DNA of 64,000 bases from the NCBI GenBank assembly GCA_947494195.1, contig CANLUC010000004.1, positions 310,188 through 374,187 of the forward strand, read 5' to 3'. The notes under the pieces were generated by a model, which was given only the letters and a program-made list of their open reading frames with translations, did not search any database and had not been told where the DNA came from. This DNA comes from an uncultured Nesterenkonia sp. GTDB taxonomy: Bacteria; Actinomycetota; Actinomycetes; Actinomycetales; Micrococcaceae. This document shows, in pieces, positions 30,709-41,716 of this stretch. Made by a program: the position numbers and the translations under genes. The first letter of the stretch is position 1. Each line of letters starts with the position of its first letter.

Positions 30709-31268
30709 TGCGTCCCCCCGCAGCCGCCGAGAACCGAGGCGACGGCCGCAACATCGTGCTGATCGGACCTATGGGATCCGGAAAATCGACCGTCGGAGCG
30801 GCCCTCGCCCGGAGGCTGCACCGCCCCCATGTGGACACCGACCAGTTCTTCGTCGCGCGGCACGGACCGATTCCGCAGTACTTCTCGCTGCACGGCGAGG
30901 AGAGCTTCAGGGCCGAGGAGGAGAAGATCGTCGCCGAACTGCTCGACGCTCCGCGGCCCTCGGTGGTCAGCCTCGGCGGCGGCTCGGTGCTGAGCCCCCG
31001 CACCCGGGAGCTGCTTGTCGAGCAGGTCGTCGTGCTCCTCGACCTCACCGTGGCCCAGGCCGCCCAGCGTCTCGGAGACGGCTCCACCCGGCCCATCCTC
31101 GGAGAGCACCCCGTGCAGAGCTGGATGCGCATCTACGCCGAGCGGGAGCAGATCTATCGAGACTGCGCTGATATCGTCATGAGTCCGGATGATGAGCACA
31201 TCGATGTGCGAGTCGACACCATCGTGCGGGCATTGCACACCACTTTCAGGAGAGACCACAGCGCATGA
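30708..31268 (+). CDS. aroK: Shikimate kinase
   Basis: Phosphorylates shikimate with ATP. The P-loop GPMGSGKST lies near residue 21, followed by DTDQFFVARHG, the shikimate-binding Arg in EESFRAEEEKI, and LGGGSVL near residue 86. The lid/Arg region EREQIYRDCA is near residue 145. It is 186 residues. The second shikimate motif is DTDQFF rather than the common DTDxxIE. It overlaps aroC by one base and aroB by four. Confidence 0.94.
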   Translation: MRPPAAAENRGDGRNIVLIGPMGSGKSTVGAALARRLHRPHVDTDQFFVARHGPIPQYFSLHGEESFRAEEEKIVAELLDAPRPSVVSLGGGSVLSPRTRELLVEQVVVLLDLTVAQAAQRLGDGSTRPILGEHPVQSWMRIYAEREQIYRDCADIVMSPDDEHIDVRVDTIVRALHTTFRRDHSA

Positions 31269-32428
31269 GCCACCAGGCTGAGACCGAGGCTTCCGCCCAG
31301 CACCCTGAGCCCACCGTCATCACCGTGGGGGAGGGGAGAGGCACCGGCGGGCAGGAGCTCGGCTATGACGTGGTCATCGGCAACGGACTGCTCTCCCGGC
31401 TCCCCGACCTCGTCGGCACCCAGGCCGAGCGAGTGCTGGTGATCCACCCGCGGGCCCTGCGCGCCACCGGAGATGTGGTGCGCGAGGACCTGGAGAAGGC
31501 CGGCTACCAGGCCCTGGTCGCGGAGATCCCCGACGCCGAAGAGGGCAAGCACATCCAGGTGGCCGCGTTCTGCTGGCAGGTCCTGGGCCAGAACGACTTC
31601 ACCCGCTCCGATGCCGTCGTCTCGGTGGGCGGAGGCGCGGTGACCGACGTCGCCGGCTTCGTCGCCGCCACCTGGCTGCGCGGCATCCGTGTGGTGCACA
31701 TGCCCACGACCCTGCTGGGCATGGTCGACGCCGCGGTGGGCGGCAAGACCGGGATCAACACCTCAGAGGGCAAGAACCTCGTGGGTTCCTTCCATCAGCC
31801 CGCCGGAGTGCTGGCCGACCTCGATACGCTGCTGACCCTTCCGCGCAATGAGCTGGTGGCCGGGCTCGCCGAGGTGGTCAAGTGCGGATTCATCGCCGAT
31901 GAGCGCATCCTGGAGATCATCGAGTCCAGCCCCGAGCAGACCCAGAACCCGCACTCCTGGCAGATCCGCGAGCTCATCGAACGCGCCGTGGCCGTCAAGG
32001 CGAAGGTCGTCGGAGAGGACATGCTGGAGTCCGGTCTGCGCGAGTCGCTGAACTACGGGCACACCCTGGGTCACGCCATCGAACTCGCCGAGCGCTACCA
32101 GTGGCGCCACGGCGCCGCGATCTCCGTGGGCATGATCTTCGCCGCGGAGCTCTCCCGGAGCCTGGGCCGTCTTGATGATGCCACCGCCGACCGGCATCAC
32201 TCCGTGCTGAACCTGCTGGGACTTCCCACCACCTACCGCGACGACCGCTGGAGCCAGCTGCTCGAAGGCATCAAGCGCGACAAGAAGAACCGCGGCGACC
32301 AGCTGCGCTTCGTGCTGCTCAGCGGCCAGGGCCAGCCCGCGACCGTGGAGATCCCGGACGCCTCGATCCTGTTCGCGACCTACCAGGAGATCGGTCAGCC
32401 CGAGACCGGCACCATGCTCTCGCTCTGA
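31265..32428 (+). CDS. aroB: 3-dehydroquinate synthase
   Basis: Second shikimate-pathway step: DAHP to 3-dehydroquinate, NAD+ and metal dependent. The nucleotide/substrate block [20 protein letters not shown] lies near residue 120, and metal ligands include the His residues in [11 protein letters not shown] near residue 265. It is 387 residues with an N-terminal extension of about 30 residues. ATGA overlaps the aroK stop. A type II dehydroquinase (aroQ), which often follows in relatives, is absent here. Confidence 0.96.
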   Translation: MSHQAETEASAQHPEPTVITVGEGRGTGGQELGYDVVIGNGLLSRLPDLVGTQAERVLVIHPRALRATGDVVREDLEKAGYQALVAEIPDAEEGKHIQVAAFCWQVLGQNDFTRSDAVVSVGGGAVTDVAGFVAATWLRGIRVVHMPTTLLGMVDAAVGGKTGINTSEGKNLVGSFHQPAGVLADLDTLLTLPRNELVAGLAEVVKCGFIADERILEIIESSPEQTQNPHSWQIRELIERAVAVKAKVVGEDMLESGLRESLNYGHTLGHAIELAERYQWRHGAAISVGMIFAAELSRSLGRLDDATADRHHSVLNLLGLPTTYRDDRWSQLLEGIKRDKKNRGDQLRFVLLSGQGQPATVEIPDASILFATYQEIGQPETGTMLSL

Positions 32429-32446
32429 GCCCGCCGCGCAAGCCTG

Positions 32447-32452
32447 TACAAT
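32447..32452 (+). promoter_or_regulatory. -10 box (TACAAT) of efp-nusB
   Basis: TACAAT close to consensus, 65 nt before GTG 32518, which implies a conventional leader of about 55-60 nt. No clear -35 box was seen. Confidence 0.55.
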
Positions 32453-32517
32453 CGATTGGCGCTGTGTGGAGCATTCCATGCCCGAAGACCGGCACGAAGA
32501 CCCAGGAAAGGCAAACT

Positions 32518-33081
32518 GTGGCCAGCTCGAATGACATCAAGAACGGCTCCGTCCTCAAGCTCGAGGGGCAGCTGTGGAACACGCTCGAGTTCCAGCACGT
32601 CAAGCCCGGCAAGGGCGGTGCCTTCGTGCGGACCAAGCTGAAGAACATCCGCACCGGCAAGGCCGTGGACAAGACCTTCAACGCCGGCGCCAAGGTCGAA
32701 TTCGCCACAGTGGACCGATCCAACTACCAGTACCTGTACCAGGACGGCGAGGACTTCGTCTTCATGGACCTGCGCGACTATGACCAGATCACCGTGCCCG
32801 CCACCGTGGTGGGCGACGCCGCCCACTTCCTGCTGGAGTCCCACGAGGTGACCATCGCCCTGCATGACGGGACCCCGCTCTACCTCGACCTGCCTCCGTC
32901 GGTCGTTCTTGAGATCACCTACACCGAGCCGGGTCTGCAGGGCGACCGCTCCAACGCGGGCACCAAGGCCGCCACGCTGGAGACCGGACATGAGATCCAG
33001 GTCCCGCTGTTCGTCGATCAGGGCACCCGTGTGAAGGTCGACACCCGCACGTCCGAGTACCTCGGCCGAGTCACGGACTGA
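32518..33081 (+). CDS. efp: Elongation factor P
   Basis: Translation factor that rescues ribosomes stalled on polyproline stretches. It is 187 residues in three OB-like domains. The domain I tip is [11 protein letters not shown] with Lys at residue 32, the position modified in some bacteria; no modification enzyme gene is in the window. GTG 32518 follows CAGGAAAG with 8-nt spacing; the ORF-track start 32464 is too far upstream. nusB follows after 8 nt. Confidence 0.96.
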   Translation: MASSNDIKNGSVLKLEGQLWNTLEFQHVKPGKGGAFVRTKLKNIRTGKAVDKTFNAGAKVEFATVDRSNYQYLYQDGEDFVFMDLRDYDQITVPATVVGDAAHFLLESHEVTIALHDGTPLYLDLPPSVVLEITYTEPGLQGDRSNAGTKAATLETGHEIQVPLFVDQGTRVKVDTRTSEYLGRVTD

Positions 33082-33089
33082 GAGGCCCC

Positions 33090-33515
33090 GTGGCAAAACG
33101 AAGCAAAGCACGCCGCCGCGCGCTCGAGATCCTCTTCGAGGCCGAGCAGCGCGAACTCGATCCGCTGGAGGTCCTGCGGGTCCGACGCGAGCGCGCGGAT
33201 CTGATCGTCAATGAATACGTCATCGAACTGATCGACGGGGTGAAGTCCGAGCAGGAGAAGATCGACGAGATCCTCGCCACCTACGCCCGGGGGTGGACGC
33301 TGGAGCGGATGCCGCGCGTGGACCTGATGGCGCTGCGCATCGGCGCCTGGGAGCTGCTCTGCAACAACGACATTCCCGACAATGTCGCGGTCTCCGAGGC
33401 TGTCGCGCTGGTCCATGACCTCTCCACCGATGATTCACCCAGCTTCGTCAACGGCCTGCTCGGCAGGATCCAGCAGCTCAAGCCGACGCTGGTCGAGGTC
33501 GATGACGTAGAGTAG
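33090..33515 (+). CDS. nusB: Transcription antitermination factor NusB
   Basis: RNA-binding helical protein that, with NusE (S10), supports rRNA antitermination. It is 141 residues, with the typical N-terminal SKARRRALEILFEAEQR and the C-terminal SFVNGLLGRI. GTG 33090 lies 8 nt after efp, with AGAGG upstream. The 101-nt gap to pyrR contains the PyrR-binding RNA element. A TAGAGT box at 33508-33513, at the very end of nusB, could be the pyr operon promoter. Confidence 0.95.
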   Translation: MAKRSKARRRALEILFEAEQRELDPLEVLRVRRERADLIVNEYVIELIDGVKSEQEKIDEILATYARGWTLERMPRVDLMALRIGAWELLCNNDIPDNVAVSEAVALVHDLSTDDSPSFVNGLLGRIQQLKPTLVEVDDVE

Positions 33516-33570
33516 GTCCGACCCTGAGCCCTGCCGTCTGAGTGCGGTGCGGCCGACAACTGAAGAATCC

Positions 33571-33611
33571 GACTTCCTTTAAGAATCGTCCAGTGAGGCG
33601 AGGAAGGAGTC
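33571..33611 (+). promoter_or_regulatory. PyrR-binding RNA hairpin overlapping the pyrR ribosome binding site
   Basis: Upper stem TCGTC/GGCGA with hexaloop CAGTGA fits the PyrR binding-loop consensus (loop CNGNGA). A purine bulge AAGAA lies on the 5' side. The lower stem GACTTCCTTT (33571-33580) pairs with GGAAGGAGTC (33602-33611) with one mismatch. The 3' strand of the lower stem is the Shine-Dalgarno sequence of pyrR. This architecture suits PyrR-UMP repression of translation, as known for Mycobacterium smegmatis, rather than the Bacillus terminator mechanism. Confidence 0.85.
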
Positions 33612-33616
33612 CTACG

Positions 33617-34237
33617 GTGACACGTTCACCCGAGACCTCTCATGTGATGTCCGCCTCCGACATGGACCGGGCACTGACGCGCATTGCGCACGAGATCGTC
33701 GAATCCCACCGAGGAATCGAAGGTCTCCTCCTGCTCGGCATCCCGCGCCGCGGCACCATCCTGGCTCGCCGTCTGGGTGAGCGGCTGGCACGCATCGATC
33801 CTGGCTTCGATCCTGAGCAGTCCACCGGATCGCTGGACATCACGCTCTACCGCGATGACCTCCGAGCCCACGGCGCCCGCACGCCGGAACCCACCAAGAT
33901 TCCCGGCGCCGGGATCGACGGCGCCACAGTGGTGCTGGTCGACGACGTCCTCTACTCCGGGCGCACAGTGCGCGCGGCCCTGGATGCGTTGCAGGCGCTG
34001 GGCCGCCCCGCCGTCGTCCGACTCGCAGTCCTGGTGGATCGCGGACACCGCGAACTGCCGATCCGCTCCGACCATGTCGGCAAGAACCTGCCCACCTCCC
34101 GTGAGGAGCGCGTCTCGGTGCTTCTCCATGAGGTCGACGGCGTCCCGCGCGAGGAGGAAGCTGTCGTCATTCAGCGCCCCTCCGCGACCAGTCCGCCAGC
34201 AGCAGCCGGATCGCCCGCCGCGGGAGGTGGCCGCTGA
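33617..34237 (+). CDS. pyrR: PyrR, pyr operon RNA-binding regulator / uracil phosphoribosyltransferase
   Basis: UMP-responsive mRNA-binding regulator related to phosphoribosyltransferases, often with weak UPRTase activity. The PRPP loop [21 protein letters not shown] lies near residues 111-131, and [17 protein letters not shown] near residue 37 is typical. A Pro/Ala/Gly-rich tail follows residue 185. GTG 33617 is used because AGGAAGGAG lies 7 nt upstream; the ORF-track start 33542 would run through the regulatory hairpin. It is 206 residues and overlaps pyrB by one base. Confidence 0.94.
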   Translation: MTRSPETSHVMSASDMDRALTRIAHEIVESHRGIEGLLLLGIPRRGTILARRLGERLARIDPGFDPEQSTGSLDITLYRDDLRAHGARTPEPTKIPGAGIDGATVVLVDDVLYSGRTVRAALDALQALGRPAVVRLAVLVDRGHRELPIRSDHVGKNLPTSREERVSVLLHEVDGVPREEEAVVIQRPSATSPPAAAGSPAAGGGR

Positions 34238-35232
34238 TGCGCCACCTGCTCTCCACCGCTGATCTGAGCCGGACCGAGGCGCTGAGCATCCTGGACACCG
34301 CGGAGGAGATGGCCGCGGTCTCCACCCGCGAGGTCAAGAAGCTGCCCACGCTGCGCGGACGCACCGTGGTGAACCTCTTCTTCGAAGACTCCACCCGCAC
34401 CCGCATCTCCTTCGAGGCGGCGGCAAAGCGGCTCTCCGCAGACGTCATGAACTTCTCCGCCAAGGGCTCCTCCGTGTCCAAGGGTGAATCGCTCAAGGAC
34501 ACCGTGCAGACCCTCGAGGCCATCGGTGCCGACGCGATCGTCATGCGGCACTGGGCCTCCGGGGCCGCGGCCCAGCTGGCCGCCTCGGACTGGACCGACT
34601 GCGCCGTGATCAACGCCGGGGACGGCACCCACGAGCACCCCACCCAGGCGCTGCTGGACGCGCTGACCCTGCGCCGGGGCTGGACGGCAGCCCAGGGTGC
34701 GGACCCACGTTGCGCCGATCTCTCCGGGATGCGGGTGCTGATCGTCGGGGACATCCTGCATTCCCGGGTCGCGCGCTCGAACATCTGGCTGCTGCGCACC
34801 CTGGGGGCAGAGGTCGGACTCGTGGCGCCCGCCACCCTGCTTCCGGTCGGGGTCGAGAAGTGGCCGGTCAGCGTGTTCTACAGCCTGGATGAGGCGCTGG
34901 CATCAGGCCCCGAAGGCGGACCGGACGCAGTGATGATGCTGCGCGTCCAGGCCGAACGCATGGGCGGGGCGTATTTCCCCACTGCGGCCGAGTACACCCG
35001 CCGCTGGGGCCTCACCGATGAACGACTCGCCCAGCTGGAGCACCACCGCACCGCCGCCGGGGCGCAGCCGATGATCCTGCACCCGGGACCGATGAACCGC
35101 GGCGTGGAGATCTCGGCCGCCGCCGCGGACTCCCCGATGAACCAGGTCCTCGACCAGGTCTCGCACGGCGTCTCGGTCCGCATGGCAGTGCTGCACCTGC
35201 TGCTCAGCAGCTCAGAGAGGAACACCGCATGA
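34237..35232 (+). CDS. pyrB: Aspartate carbamoyltransferase, catalytic subunit
   Basis: Joins carbamoyl phosphate and aspartate. Carbamoyl-phosphate motif [13 protein letters not shown] lies near residue 48, and [14 protein letters not shown] near residue 131. It is 331 residues. No pyrI regulatory subunit gene is present, as usual in Actinobacteria. The start overlaps the pyrR stop (TGATG) and the end overlaps pyrC (ATGA), so translational repression at pyrR could spread through coupling. Confidence 0.97.
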   Translation: MRHLLSTADLSRTEALSILDTAEEMAAVSTREVKKLPTLRGRTVVNLFFEDSTRTRISFEAAAKRLSADVMNFSAKGSSVSKGESLKDTVQTLEAIGADAIVMRHWASGAAAQLAASDWTDCAVINAGDGTHEHPTQALLDALTLRRGWTAAQGADPRCADLSGMRVLIVGDILHSRVARSNIWLLRTLGAEVGLVAPATLLPVGVEKWPVSVFYSLDEALASGPEGGPDAVMMLRVQAERMGGAYFPTAAEYTRRWGLTDERLAQLEHHRTAAGAQPMILHPGPMNRGVEISAAAADSPMNQVLDQVSHGVSVRMAVLHLLLSSSERNTA

Positions 35233-36587
35233 GAACCACCTCGACAGCTCCCACGCTGATCCTCGGCGCTCGACCCTACGGGGAAGAGCCCACGGACATC
35301 CTGCTGGCCGAGGGCCGGATCCTCGCGATGGGGGAGCAGGCCCGCGTTCAGGCGCAGGAGCTCGAGCAGGTCCAGGAGCTCGACGCCGCCGGGCTCATCG
35401 CGCTGCCGGGCATGGTGGATCTGCACACCCATCTGCGCGAACCCGGGCGCGAGGACGCCGAGACCGTGGAGACCGGAGGCCGCGCCGCCGCCAAGGGAGG
35501 GTTCACCGCGGTCCACGCGATGGCGAACTCCTCACCCGTGGCCGACACCGCCGGAGTCGTGGAACAGGTGCACCGACTGGGCCGCGAATCGGGCTGGACC
35601 GAGGTCTACCCGGTGGGAGCAGTCACCGTGGGCCTCGCGGGGGAGAAGCTCGCCGAGCTCGGCGCCATGGCCGAGTCCTCCGCACAGGTCCGGATGTTCT
35701 CCGACGACGGGATGTGCGTGCACAACCCGGTGCTGATGCGGCGCGCCCTGGAGTACGTGAAGACCGTGGACGGGTTCATCGCCCAGCACGCTCAGGAGCC
35801 GCTGCTCACCGAGGGTGCGCAGATGAACGAGGGCGACGTCTCCGCAGTCCTCGGCCTGCCCGGGTGGCCCGCCGTCGCTGAAGAGTCGATCATCGCCCGC
35901 GACGTGCTGCTGGCTCAGCATGTCGGGTCCCGGCTGCACATCTGCCACGTCTCCACCGCCGGCTCTGTGGAGATCATCCGCTGGGCCAAGCAGCGCGGAA
36001 TCGACGTCACCGCAGAGGTCACCCCGCACCACCTGCTGCTCACCGACGAGCTGGTCCGCGGCTATGACCCGGTGTACAAGGTCAACCCGCCGCTGCGCAC
36101 CACGGCCGACGTCGAGGCCCTGCGCCACGGACTCGCCGATGGCACCATCGACGTCGTCGGCACCGACCACGCCCCGCACCCCACCCAGGCCAAGGAATGT
36201 GAATGGTCCGCGGCGGCCATGGGCATGACCGGACTGGAGACGGCGCTGCCGGTGGTGATCAAGACGATGATCGCCACCGGGCTGATGGATTGGCGGCGCT
36301 TCGCCGAGGTCACCTCCGAGGCCCCCGCGCGGATCTACCGACACTCCCAACAGGGACGCCCCCTGCAGCCCGGCGAACCCGCGAACCTGATCCTGGTGGA
36401 CGCCGAGTCCACGCAGACCGTGGACCCCACGGGTCACGCCAGCAAGGGGCGGAACTCGCCCTTCCGCGGGATGCAGCTGCCCGGCTCGGTGCGCGCCACC
36501 TTCCTGCACGGCCACCCGGTGGTGCTCGACGGCGAGCTGAACAGCCCCTATCTGCCGTCCCAGACGCAGCGTGAGGTGACCTCATGA
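35229..36587 (+). CDS. pyrC: Dihydroorotase
   Basis: Zinc amidohydrolase closing carbamoyl aspartate to dihydroorotate. Metal ligands are visible in [11 protein letters not shown] (near residue 60), the HICHVSTAG box (near 238) and GTDHAPH (near 313). It is 452 residues, the class I type common in Gram-positives. ATGA overlaps pyrB upstream and the membrane-protein gene downstream. Confidence 0.96.
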   Translation: MRTTSTAPTLILGARPYGEEPTDILLAEGRILAMGEQARVQAQELEQVQELDAAGLIALPGMVDLHTHLREPGREDAETVETGGRAAAKGGFTAVHAMANSSPVADTAGVVEQVHRLGRESGWTEVYPVGAVTVGLAGEKLAELGAMAESSAQVRMFSDDGMCVHNPVLMRRALEYVKTVDGFIAQHAQEPLLTEGAQMNEGDVSAVLGLPGWPAVAEESIIARDVLLAQHVGSRLHICHVSTAGSVEIIRWAKQRGIDVTAEVTPHHLLLTDELVRGYDPVYKVNPPLRTTADVEALRHGLADGTIDVVGTDHAPHPTQAKECEWSAAAMGMTGLETALPVVIKTMIATGLMDWRRFAEVTSEAPARIYRHSQQGRPLQPGEPANLILVDAESTQTVDPTGHASKGRNSPFRGMQLPGSVRATFLHGHPVVLDGELNSPYLPSQTQREVTS

Positions 36588-37186
36588 CCGGCCGCGCCGC
36601 ACTGACAGCCCCCGCGGAGCGCCTCGGCGTCGAGTTCAGCCTCGGCACGCGGGCGACAGACATGACCGGCACCTACCTGGGGTACCTCGGCATCACCGTG
36701 GTGATCGTCGCCGCGCTGGTGCTGCTGATCTGGCTGGGCTGGCGCGGCCGAAAGCGCCGCCAGAAGGACCTCCCCGCCCCGCAGGAGGTGCCCACCGCGC
36801 TGCTGGAGGCCGAGCCGCGCGCCGCCGCCGAGGGCATGGTCATCGGCACGGTCAGCGCAGGAGACTACCTCGACCGCGTGGCGGTCCACGGCCTCGGCGT
36901 GCGCACCAACGGGCGACTCGAGGTCCACGCGCAAGGGGTCGCGGTCTTCCGCGCCGGCGCCCCGAACTACCTCATCGGCGCCGCATCCCTGGAGCACGTG
37001 CGCACCGACCGCGGCGTCGTCGGCAAATTCGTGGAGCGCGACGGCGCAGTCATCATCGGCTGGAAGCTCGGTGAGCACTCCGTGGAGACCGCCTTCCGGG
37101 CCCGGCACCCCTCAGCCCACCAGGAGCTCCTCGCCGAGCTCAAGTCATTCATCCGTCCCTCCGACGAGGAGTCAGCACGCTCATGA
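36584..37186 (+). CDS. Conserved pyr-operon membrane protein, unknown function
   Basis: 200 residues with one strong transmembrane helix ([23 protein letters not shown], about residues 33-55). A basic stretch RGRKRRQK follows, then a mostly beta cytoplasmic domain resembling a PH-like fold (my reading). A second in-frame ATG at 36662 ([10 protein letters not shown]) is a plausible alternative start giving 174 residues. It corresponds in position and type to the membrane protein between pyrC and carA in mycobacteria (Rv1382 in M. tuberculosis). ATGA overlaps both pyrC and carA, so it is made with the pathway enzymes. Confidence 0.8.
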   Translation: MTGRAALTAPAERLGVEFSLGTRATDMTGTYLGYLGITVVIVAALVLLIWLGWRGRKRRQKDLPAPQEVPTALLEAEPRAAAEGMVIGTVSAGDYLDRVAVHGLGVRTNGRLEVHAQGVAVFRAGAPNYLIGAASLEHVRTDRGVVGKFVERDGAVIIGWKLGEHSVETAFRARHPSAHQELLAELKSFIRPSDEESARS

Positions 37187-38418
37187 CAGAACAGCCCTCC
37201 ATCACCCCCGCGGCGCCGGCCCTGCTGGTCCTCGAAGACGGCACGGTCCATCGCGGCTCCGCCTACGGCGCCCACGGCATGCGGCTGGGCGAAGCGGTCT
37301 TCGCCACCGGGATGACCGGCTATCAGGAGACCCTCACCGATCCCTCCTACGCCCGCCAGATCGTGGTCCAGACTGCTCCGCACATCGGCAACACCGGCAT
37401 CAACGATGAGGACGCCGAGTCGCGCAAGATCTGGGTCGCCGGCTACGTGGTGCGCGACGCCGCACGGCGTCCCTCGAACTGGCGCTCCCGGCGCACGCTG
37501 GACACCGAGCTCGCCGACCAGGGCATCGTCGGCATCAAGGACGTGGACACCCGGGCCATCACCCGGCATCTGCGCAGCGCCGGCGCCATGAAGGCCGGGA
37601 TCTTTTCCGCAGACCAGACCGAGCGACCGCTGGCCGAGCTGATCGCGGAGGTCAAGGCGCAGCCCTCCATGGCCGGTGCCAGGCTCGCCGAGGAGGTCTC
37701 CACGGAGAGCGCCTACGTCATCGAGCCGGCCGATCACGGCTGGACCGGCGAGATCGTCGCCACGGTGGCCGCCATCGACCTGGGCATCAAGACCATGACC
37801 CCGGTGCGCATGGCCGAGCGCGGGCTGCGCGTGCACGTGCTGCCCGCGGCCAGCAGCTTCGCCGAGATCGAGGCGGTCTCACCCGACGGAGTGTTCCTCT
37901 CCAACGGACCCGGAGACCCCGCCACCGCGGCCAACCAGATCGGGCTGCTGCGCGAGGTGCTGGAGAACCGCACCCCGTTCTTCGGGATCTGCTTCGGCAA
38001 CCAGATCCTCGGCCGCGCGCTCGGCTTCGAGACCTATAAGCTGCCCTTCGGTCACCGCGGGATCAACCAGCCGGTCATGGACCACGCCACCGGCAAGGTT
38101 GAGATCACCTCGCAGAACCACGGATTCGCCGTGGACGCACCGATCGGGGAGATCGTCACCGCTCCGCAGGACCGCTTCGGGCGGGTGCAGGTGAGCCACT
38201 CCAGCCTCAATGACGGAGTGGTGGAGGGACTGCGCTGCCTGGACATCCCGGCCTTCAGCGTCCAGTACCACCCTGAGGCCGCGGCCGGCCCGCATGATTC
38301 GGCCTACCTTTTCGATCGCTTCGTCGAGCTCATGACGAGTGCCGATGTCCAGACCGGCGGCGACACCGTCACCACCACCGACACTGAGACCCGTGGAGGG
38401 AACCCACTCAATGCCTAA
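37183..38418 (+). CDS. carA: Carbamoyl-phosphate synthase small subunit
   Basis: Glutamine amidotransferase subunit delivering ammonia to CarB. The class I GATase nucleophile elbow is [16 protein letters not shown] (near residue 266), and the catalytic His is in [11 protein letters not shown] near the C-terminus. The N-terminal CPSase domain includes [17 protein letters not shown]. It is 411 residues; the final 8 bp overlap carB. Confidence 0.97.
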   Translation: MTEQPSITPAAPALLVLEDGTVHRGSAYGAHGMRLGEAVFATGMTGYQETLTDPSYARQIVVQTAPHIGNTGINDEDAESRKIWVAGYVVRDAARRPSNWRSRRTLDTELADQGIVGIKDVDTRAITRHLRSAGAMKAGIFSADQTERPLAELIAEVKAQPSMAGARLAEEVSTESAYVIEPADHGWTGEIVATVAAIDLGIKTMTPVRMAERGLRVHVLPAASSFAEIEAVSPDGVFLSNGPGDPATAANQIGLLREVLENRTPFFGICFGNQILGRALGFETYKLPFGHRGINQPVMDHATGKVEITSQNHGFAVDAPIGEIVTAPQDRFGRVQVSHSSLNDGVVEGLRCLDIPAFSVQYHPEAAAGPHDSAYLFDRFVELMTSADVQTGGDTVTTTDTETRGGNPLNA

Positions 38419-41400
38419 GCGTCAAGACCTCAAGTCCGTCATGGTCATCGGCTCGGGGCCGATCGTGATCGGACAGGCCGCCGAGTTCGACTACTCCGGC
38501 ACCCAGGCCCTGCGAGTGCTCAAGGAGGAAGGCCTGCGGGTCATCCTGGTCAACTCCAACCCGGCCACCATCATGACCGACCCGGAGTTCGCCGACGCCA
38601 CCTACGTGGAGCCGATCAGCCCGGATGTGGTCGCCAAGATCATCGAGAAGGAGCGCCCCGACGCGCTGCTGCCGACCCTCGGCGGCCAGACCGCGCTGAA
38701 CACCGCGATCGCGCTGGACAAGGACGGGGTTCTGGAGCAGTACGGAGTGGAGCTCATCGGCGCCAACATCGCGGCCATCGAGCTCGGGGAGGACCGGCAG
38801 AAGTTCAAGGGCGTGGTCGAGCGCTCCGGCGCCGAATCCGCGAAATCGGTGATCGTGCACTCCATGGAGGAAGCCCTCGCGGCCGCGGACGAGCTCGGCT
38901 ATCCGATGGTGGTGCGTCCCTCCTTCACCATGGGCGGGCTGGGCTCCGGCATGGCCTACAACGAGAAGGACCTGCATCGGATCGCCGGCGCCGGGCTGCA
39001 GTACTCGCCGACCACCGAGGTGCTCCTGGAGGAGTCGATCCTCGGCTGGAAGGAGTATGAGCTGGAAATGATGCGCGACTCCAACGACAACGTCGTGGTC
39101 GTCTGCTCGATCGAGAACGTCGACCCGGTGGGGGTGCACACCGGCGACTCCATCACCGTGGCACCCGCCATGACGCTGACCGACCGCGAATACCAGCGGC
39201 TGCGCGACATCTCGATCAATGTGATCCGTGAGGTCGGGGTGGCCACCGGCGGCTGCAACATCCAGTTCGCCATCGAGCCCGGGACCGGCCGCGTCGTCGT
39301 CATCGAGATGAACCCGCGCGTCTCTCGCTCCTCGGCGCTGGCCTCCAAGGCCACCGGCTTCGCGATCGCGAAGATCGCGACCAAGCTGGCGCTGGGCTAC
39401 ACGCTGGATGAGATCCCCAACGACATCACGCAGAAGACCCCGGCCAGCTTCGAGCCGGTGCTGGACTATGTGGTGGTGAAGGTGCCGCGCTTCGCCTTCG
39501 AGAAGTTCCCGGCCGCGGATCCCACGCTGACCACCACGATGAAATCCGTGGGCGAGGCCATGGCCTTCGGCCGCAACTTCACCGAGGCCATGCAGAAGGC
39601 GCTGCGCTCCCTGGAGCAGCGCGGCAGCGAGTTCGACTTCACCGTGGCGTCTCCGGCAGAGCTGGAGCAGCTGCTGGAGAAGATGGCGACGGCGACCACC
39701 GAGCGTCTGCACCAGGTGCAGCGCGCGCTGCTCTCCGGCGCCACGATCGAGCAGGTCTACGAGATCACCGGGATCGACCCCTGGTATCTGGATCAGCTGC
39801 AGCTGATCAATGAGACGGCGATGGCCGTGGCACATGCCACCGAGCTCGATGTGCCCACGTTGAAACTGGCCAAGCGGCACGGCTTCTCCGACGAACAGAT
39901 CGGCGCGCTGCGGCACATGGACTCCGCCGTGGTCCGCGGGGTGCGTCATGCGCTGGGAATCCGCCCGGTGTACAAGACCGTGGACACCTGCGCCGCAGAG
40001 TTCGAGGCCTTCACCCCGTACCACTACTCCTCCTACGACCTCGAAGACGAGATCCTGCACCACGATGCCCCCTCGGTGATCATCCTGGGCTCCGGACCCA
40101 ATCGGATCGGTCAGGGCATCGAGTTCGACTACTCCTGCGTCCACGCCACCATGGCGCTGCGCGAGGCCGGCTACGAGACCGTGATGGTCAACTGCAACCC
40201 CGAGACCGTCTCCACCGACTACGACGTCTCCACCAGGCTCTACTTCGAGCCGCTCACCCTGGAGGACGTGCTTGAGGTCATCGCCGCCGAGGAGCGCACC
40301 GGGGGAGTGGCCGGGGTGTTCGTCCAGCTCGGCGGGCAGACCCCGCTGAAGCTGGCGCAGCAGCTGGCCGACGCCGGTGTGCCGATCCTGGGCACCTCCC
40401 CGGAGGCCATCGACCTCGCCGAGGACCGTGGCGAGTTCGATCAGGTGCTGCAGCGCGGAGGCCTCATCGCGCCGAAGAACGGCACCGCGGTGAGCTTCGA
40501 GGACGCCAAGCGGGTGGCCGATTCCATCGGGTATCCGGTGCTGGTGCGTCCGAGCTACGTGCTCGGCGGACGCGGCATGGAGATCGTCTACGACGAGCCC
40601 GGCCTGGAACGCTATATCGCCAATGCCACCGAGGTCACCCCTGAGCACCCAGTGCTGGTGGACCGCTTCCTGGAGGACGCCATCGAGGTCGATGTGGACG
40701 CCCTCTACGACGGAGACCAGCTCTACGTCGGCGGCATCATGGAGCACATCGAGGAGGCCGGGATCCACTCCGGGGACTCCGCCTGCGTGCTGCCGCCCAT
40801 CACGCTGGGCCCTGATGTGCTCGAACGTGTGCGCGTCGCCACCCGGGTGATCGCTGAGGGAGTCGGGGTGCGGGGTCTGATCAACATCCAGTTCGCGCTG
40901 GCCTCCGACATCCTCTATGTCATCGAGGCCAATCCGCGTGCCTCGCGCACGGTGCCGTTCGTCTCCAAGGCCACCGGCGTGCAGATGGCCAAGGCCGCGG
41001 CCCACATCGGCACCGGGGTCAGCATCGCGCAGCTGCGGGCCGACTCCGGGCATCAGCTCTCCGGGGTCCTGCCGGCCTCGGGCGACGGCTCCGAGCTGCC
41101 CCCGGGTGCGCCGGTGGCGGTGAAGGAGGCTGTGCTTCCCTTCGCGCGCTTCCGCACCCCCGAGGGCCGCGTGGTCGACTCCCTGCTCGGCCCGGAGATG
41201 CGCTCCACCGGCGAGGTGATGGGCATCGACAAGCACTTCGACACCGCCTTCGCCAAGGCGCAGCAGGCGGCGAACAACCCGCTGCCCACCTCCGGCAATG
41301 TCTTCGTCTCGGTGGCCAACCGGGACAAGCGCGCCATCATCATGCCGGTCAAGCGGCTGGCGGACCTCGGCTTCTCAATCGTCTCCACGGGTGGCACGGC

Positions 41401-41716
41401 TGACGTGCTGCGCCGCAACGGGGTGGAGACCACCGTGGTGGCCAAGATCGCCGACGCGCAGAGCCAGGATGGGACCATCCTGGAACGGGTGGAGAACGGC
41501 GACATCACGCTGATCATCAACACTCCCTCCGGCGGGGACGCCCGCAGCGACGGCTATGAGATCCGCGCCGCGGCCACCTCGGTGGGCACCCCGGTGATCA
41601 CCACCGTGGCCGAGTTCGGCGCCGCAGTCCAGGCCATCGAGGCGCTGGGCCAGTTCAGCTGGTCGGTGGCCTCGCTGCAGGAGCACGCTGAACGTCTGCG
41701 ACAGGCCAGCGCATGA
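38411..41716 (+). CDS. carB: Carbamoyl-phosphate synthase large subunit
   Basis: Synthesises carbamoyl phosphate for pyrimidines and arginine. It is 1101 residues with two homologous halves, each with an ATP-grasp domain. The first opens [21 protein letters not shown]; the second opens [20 protein letters not shown] near residue 557. The C-terminal MGS-like allosteric domain (about 960-1101) begins near [15 protein letters not shown] 38411 overlaps carA by 8 bp; the ORF-track start 38339 is inside carA. It overlaps pyrF by ATGA. Confidence 0.97.
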   Translation: MPKRQDLKSVMVIGSGPIVIGQAAEFDYSGTQALRVLKEEGLRVILVNSNPATIMTDPEFADATYVEPISPDVVAKIIEKERPDALLPTLGGQTALNTAIALDKDGVLEQYGVELIGANIAAIELGEDRQKFKGVVERSGAESAKSVIVHSMEEALAAADELGYPMVVRPSFTMGGLGSGMAYNEKDLHRIAGAGLQYSPTTEVLLEESILGWKEYELEMMRDSNDNVVVVCSIENVDPVGVHTGDSITVAPAMTLTDREYQRLRDISINVIREVGVATGGCNIQFAIEPGTGRVVVIEMNPRVSRSSALASKATGFAIAKIATKLALGYTLDEIPNDITQKTPASFEPVLDYVVVKVPRFAFEKFPAADPTLTTTMKSVGEAMAFGRNFTEAMQKALRSLEQRGSEFDFTVASPAELEQLLEKMATATTERLHQVQRALLSGATIEQVYEITGIDPWYLDQLQLINETAMAVAHATELDVPTLKLAKRHGFSDEQIGALRHMDSAVVRGVRHALGIRPVYKTVDTCAAEFEAFTPYHYSSYDLEDEILHHDAPSVIILGSGPNRIGQGIEFDYSCVHATMALREAGYETVMVNCNPETVSTDYDVSTRLYFEPLTLEDVLEVIAAEERTGGVAGVFVQLGGQTPLKLAQQLADAGVPILGTSPEAIDLAEDRGEFDQVLQRGGLIAPKNGTAVSFEDAKRVADSIGYPVLVRPSYVLGGRGMEIVYDEPGLERYIANATEVTPEHPVLVDRFLEDAIEVDVDALYDGDQLYVGGIMEHIEEAGIHSGDSACVLPPITLGPDVLERVRVATRVIAEGVGVRGLINIQFALASDILYVIEANPRASRTVPFVSKATGVQMAKAAAHIGTGVSIAQLRADSGHQLSGVLPASGDGSELPPGAPVAVKEAVLPFARFRTPEGRVVDSLLGPEMRSTGEVMGIDKHFDTAFAKAQQAANNPLPTSGNVFVSVANRDKRAIIMPVKRLADLGFSIVSTGGTADVLRRNGVETTVVAKIADAQSQDGTILERVENGDITLIINTPSGGDARSDGYEIRAAATSVGTPVITTVAEFGAAVQAIEALGQFSWSVASLQEHAERLRQASA

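Noticed and set aside
38408-41236. 942-residue minus-strand ORF opposite carB
   Set aside because: Very long but purely a third-position-GC shadow with no motif; carB motifs are complete on the plus strand.
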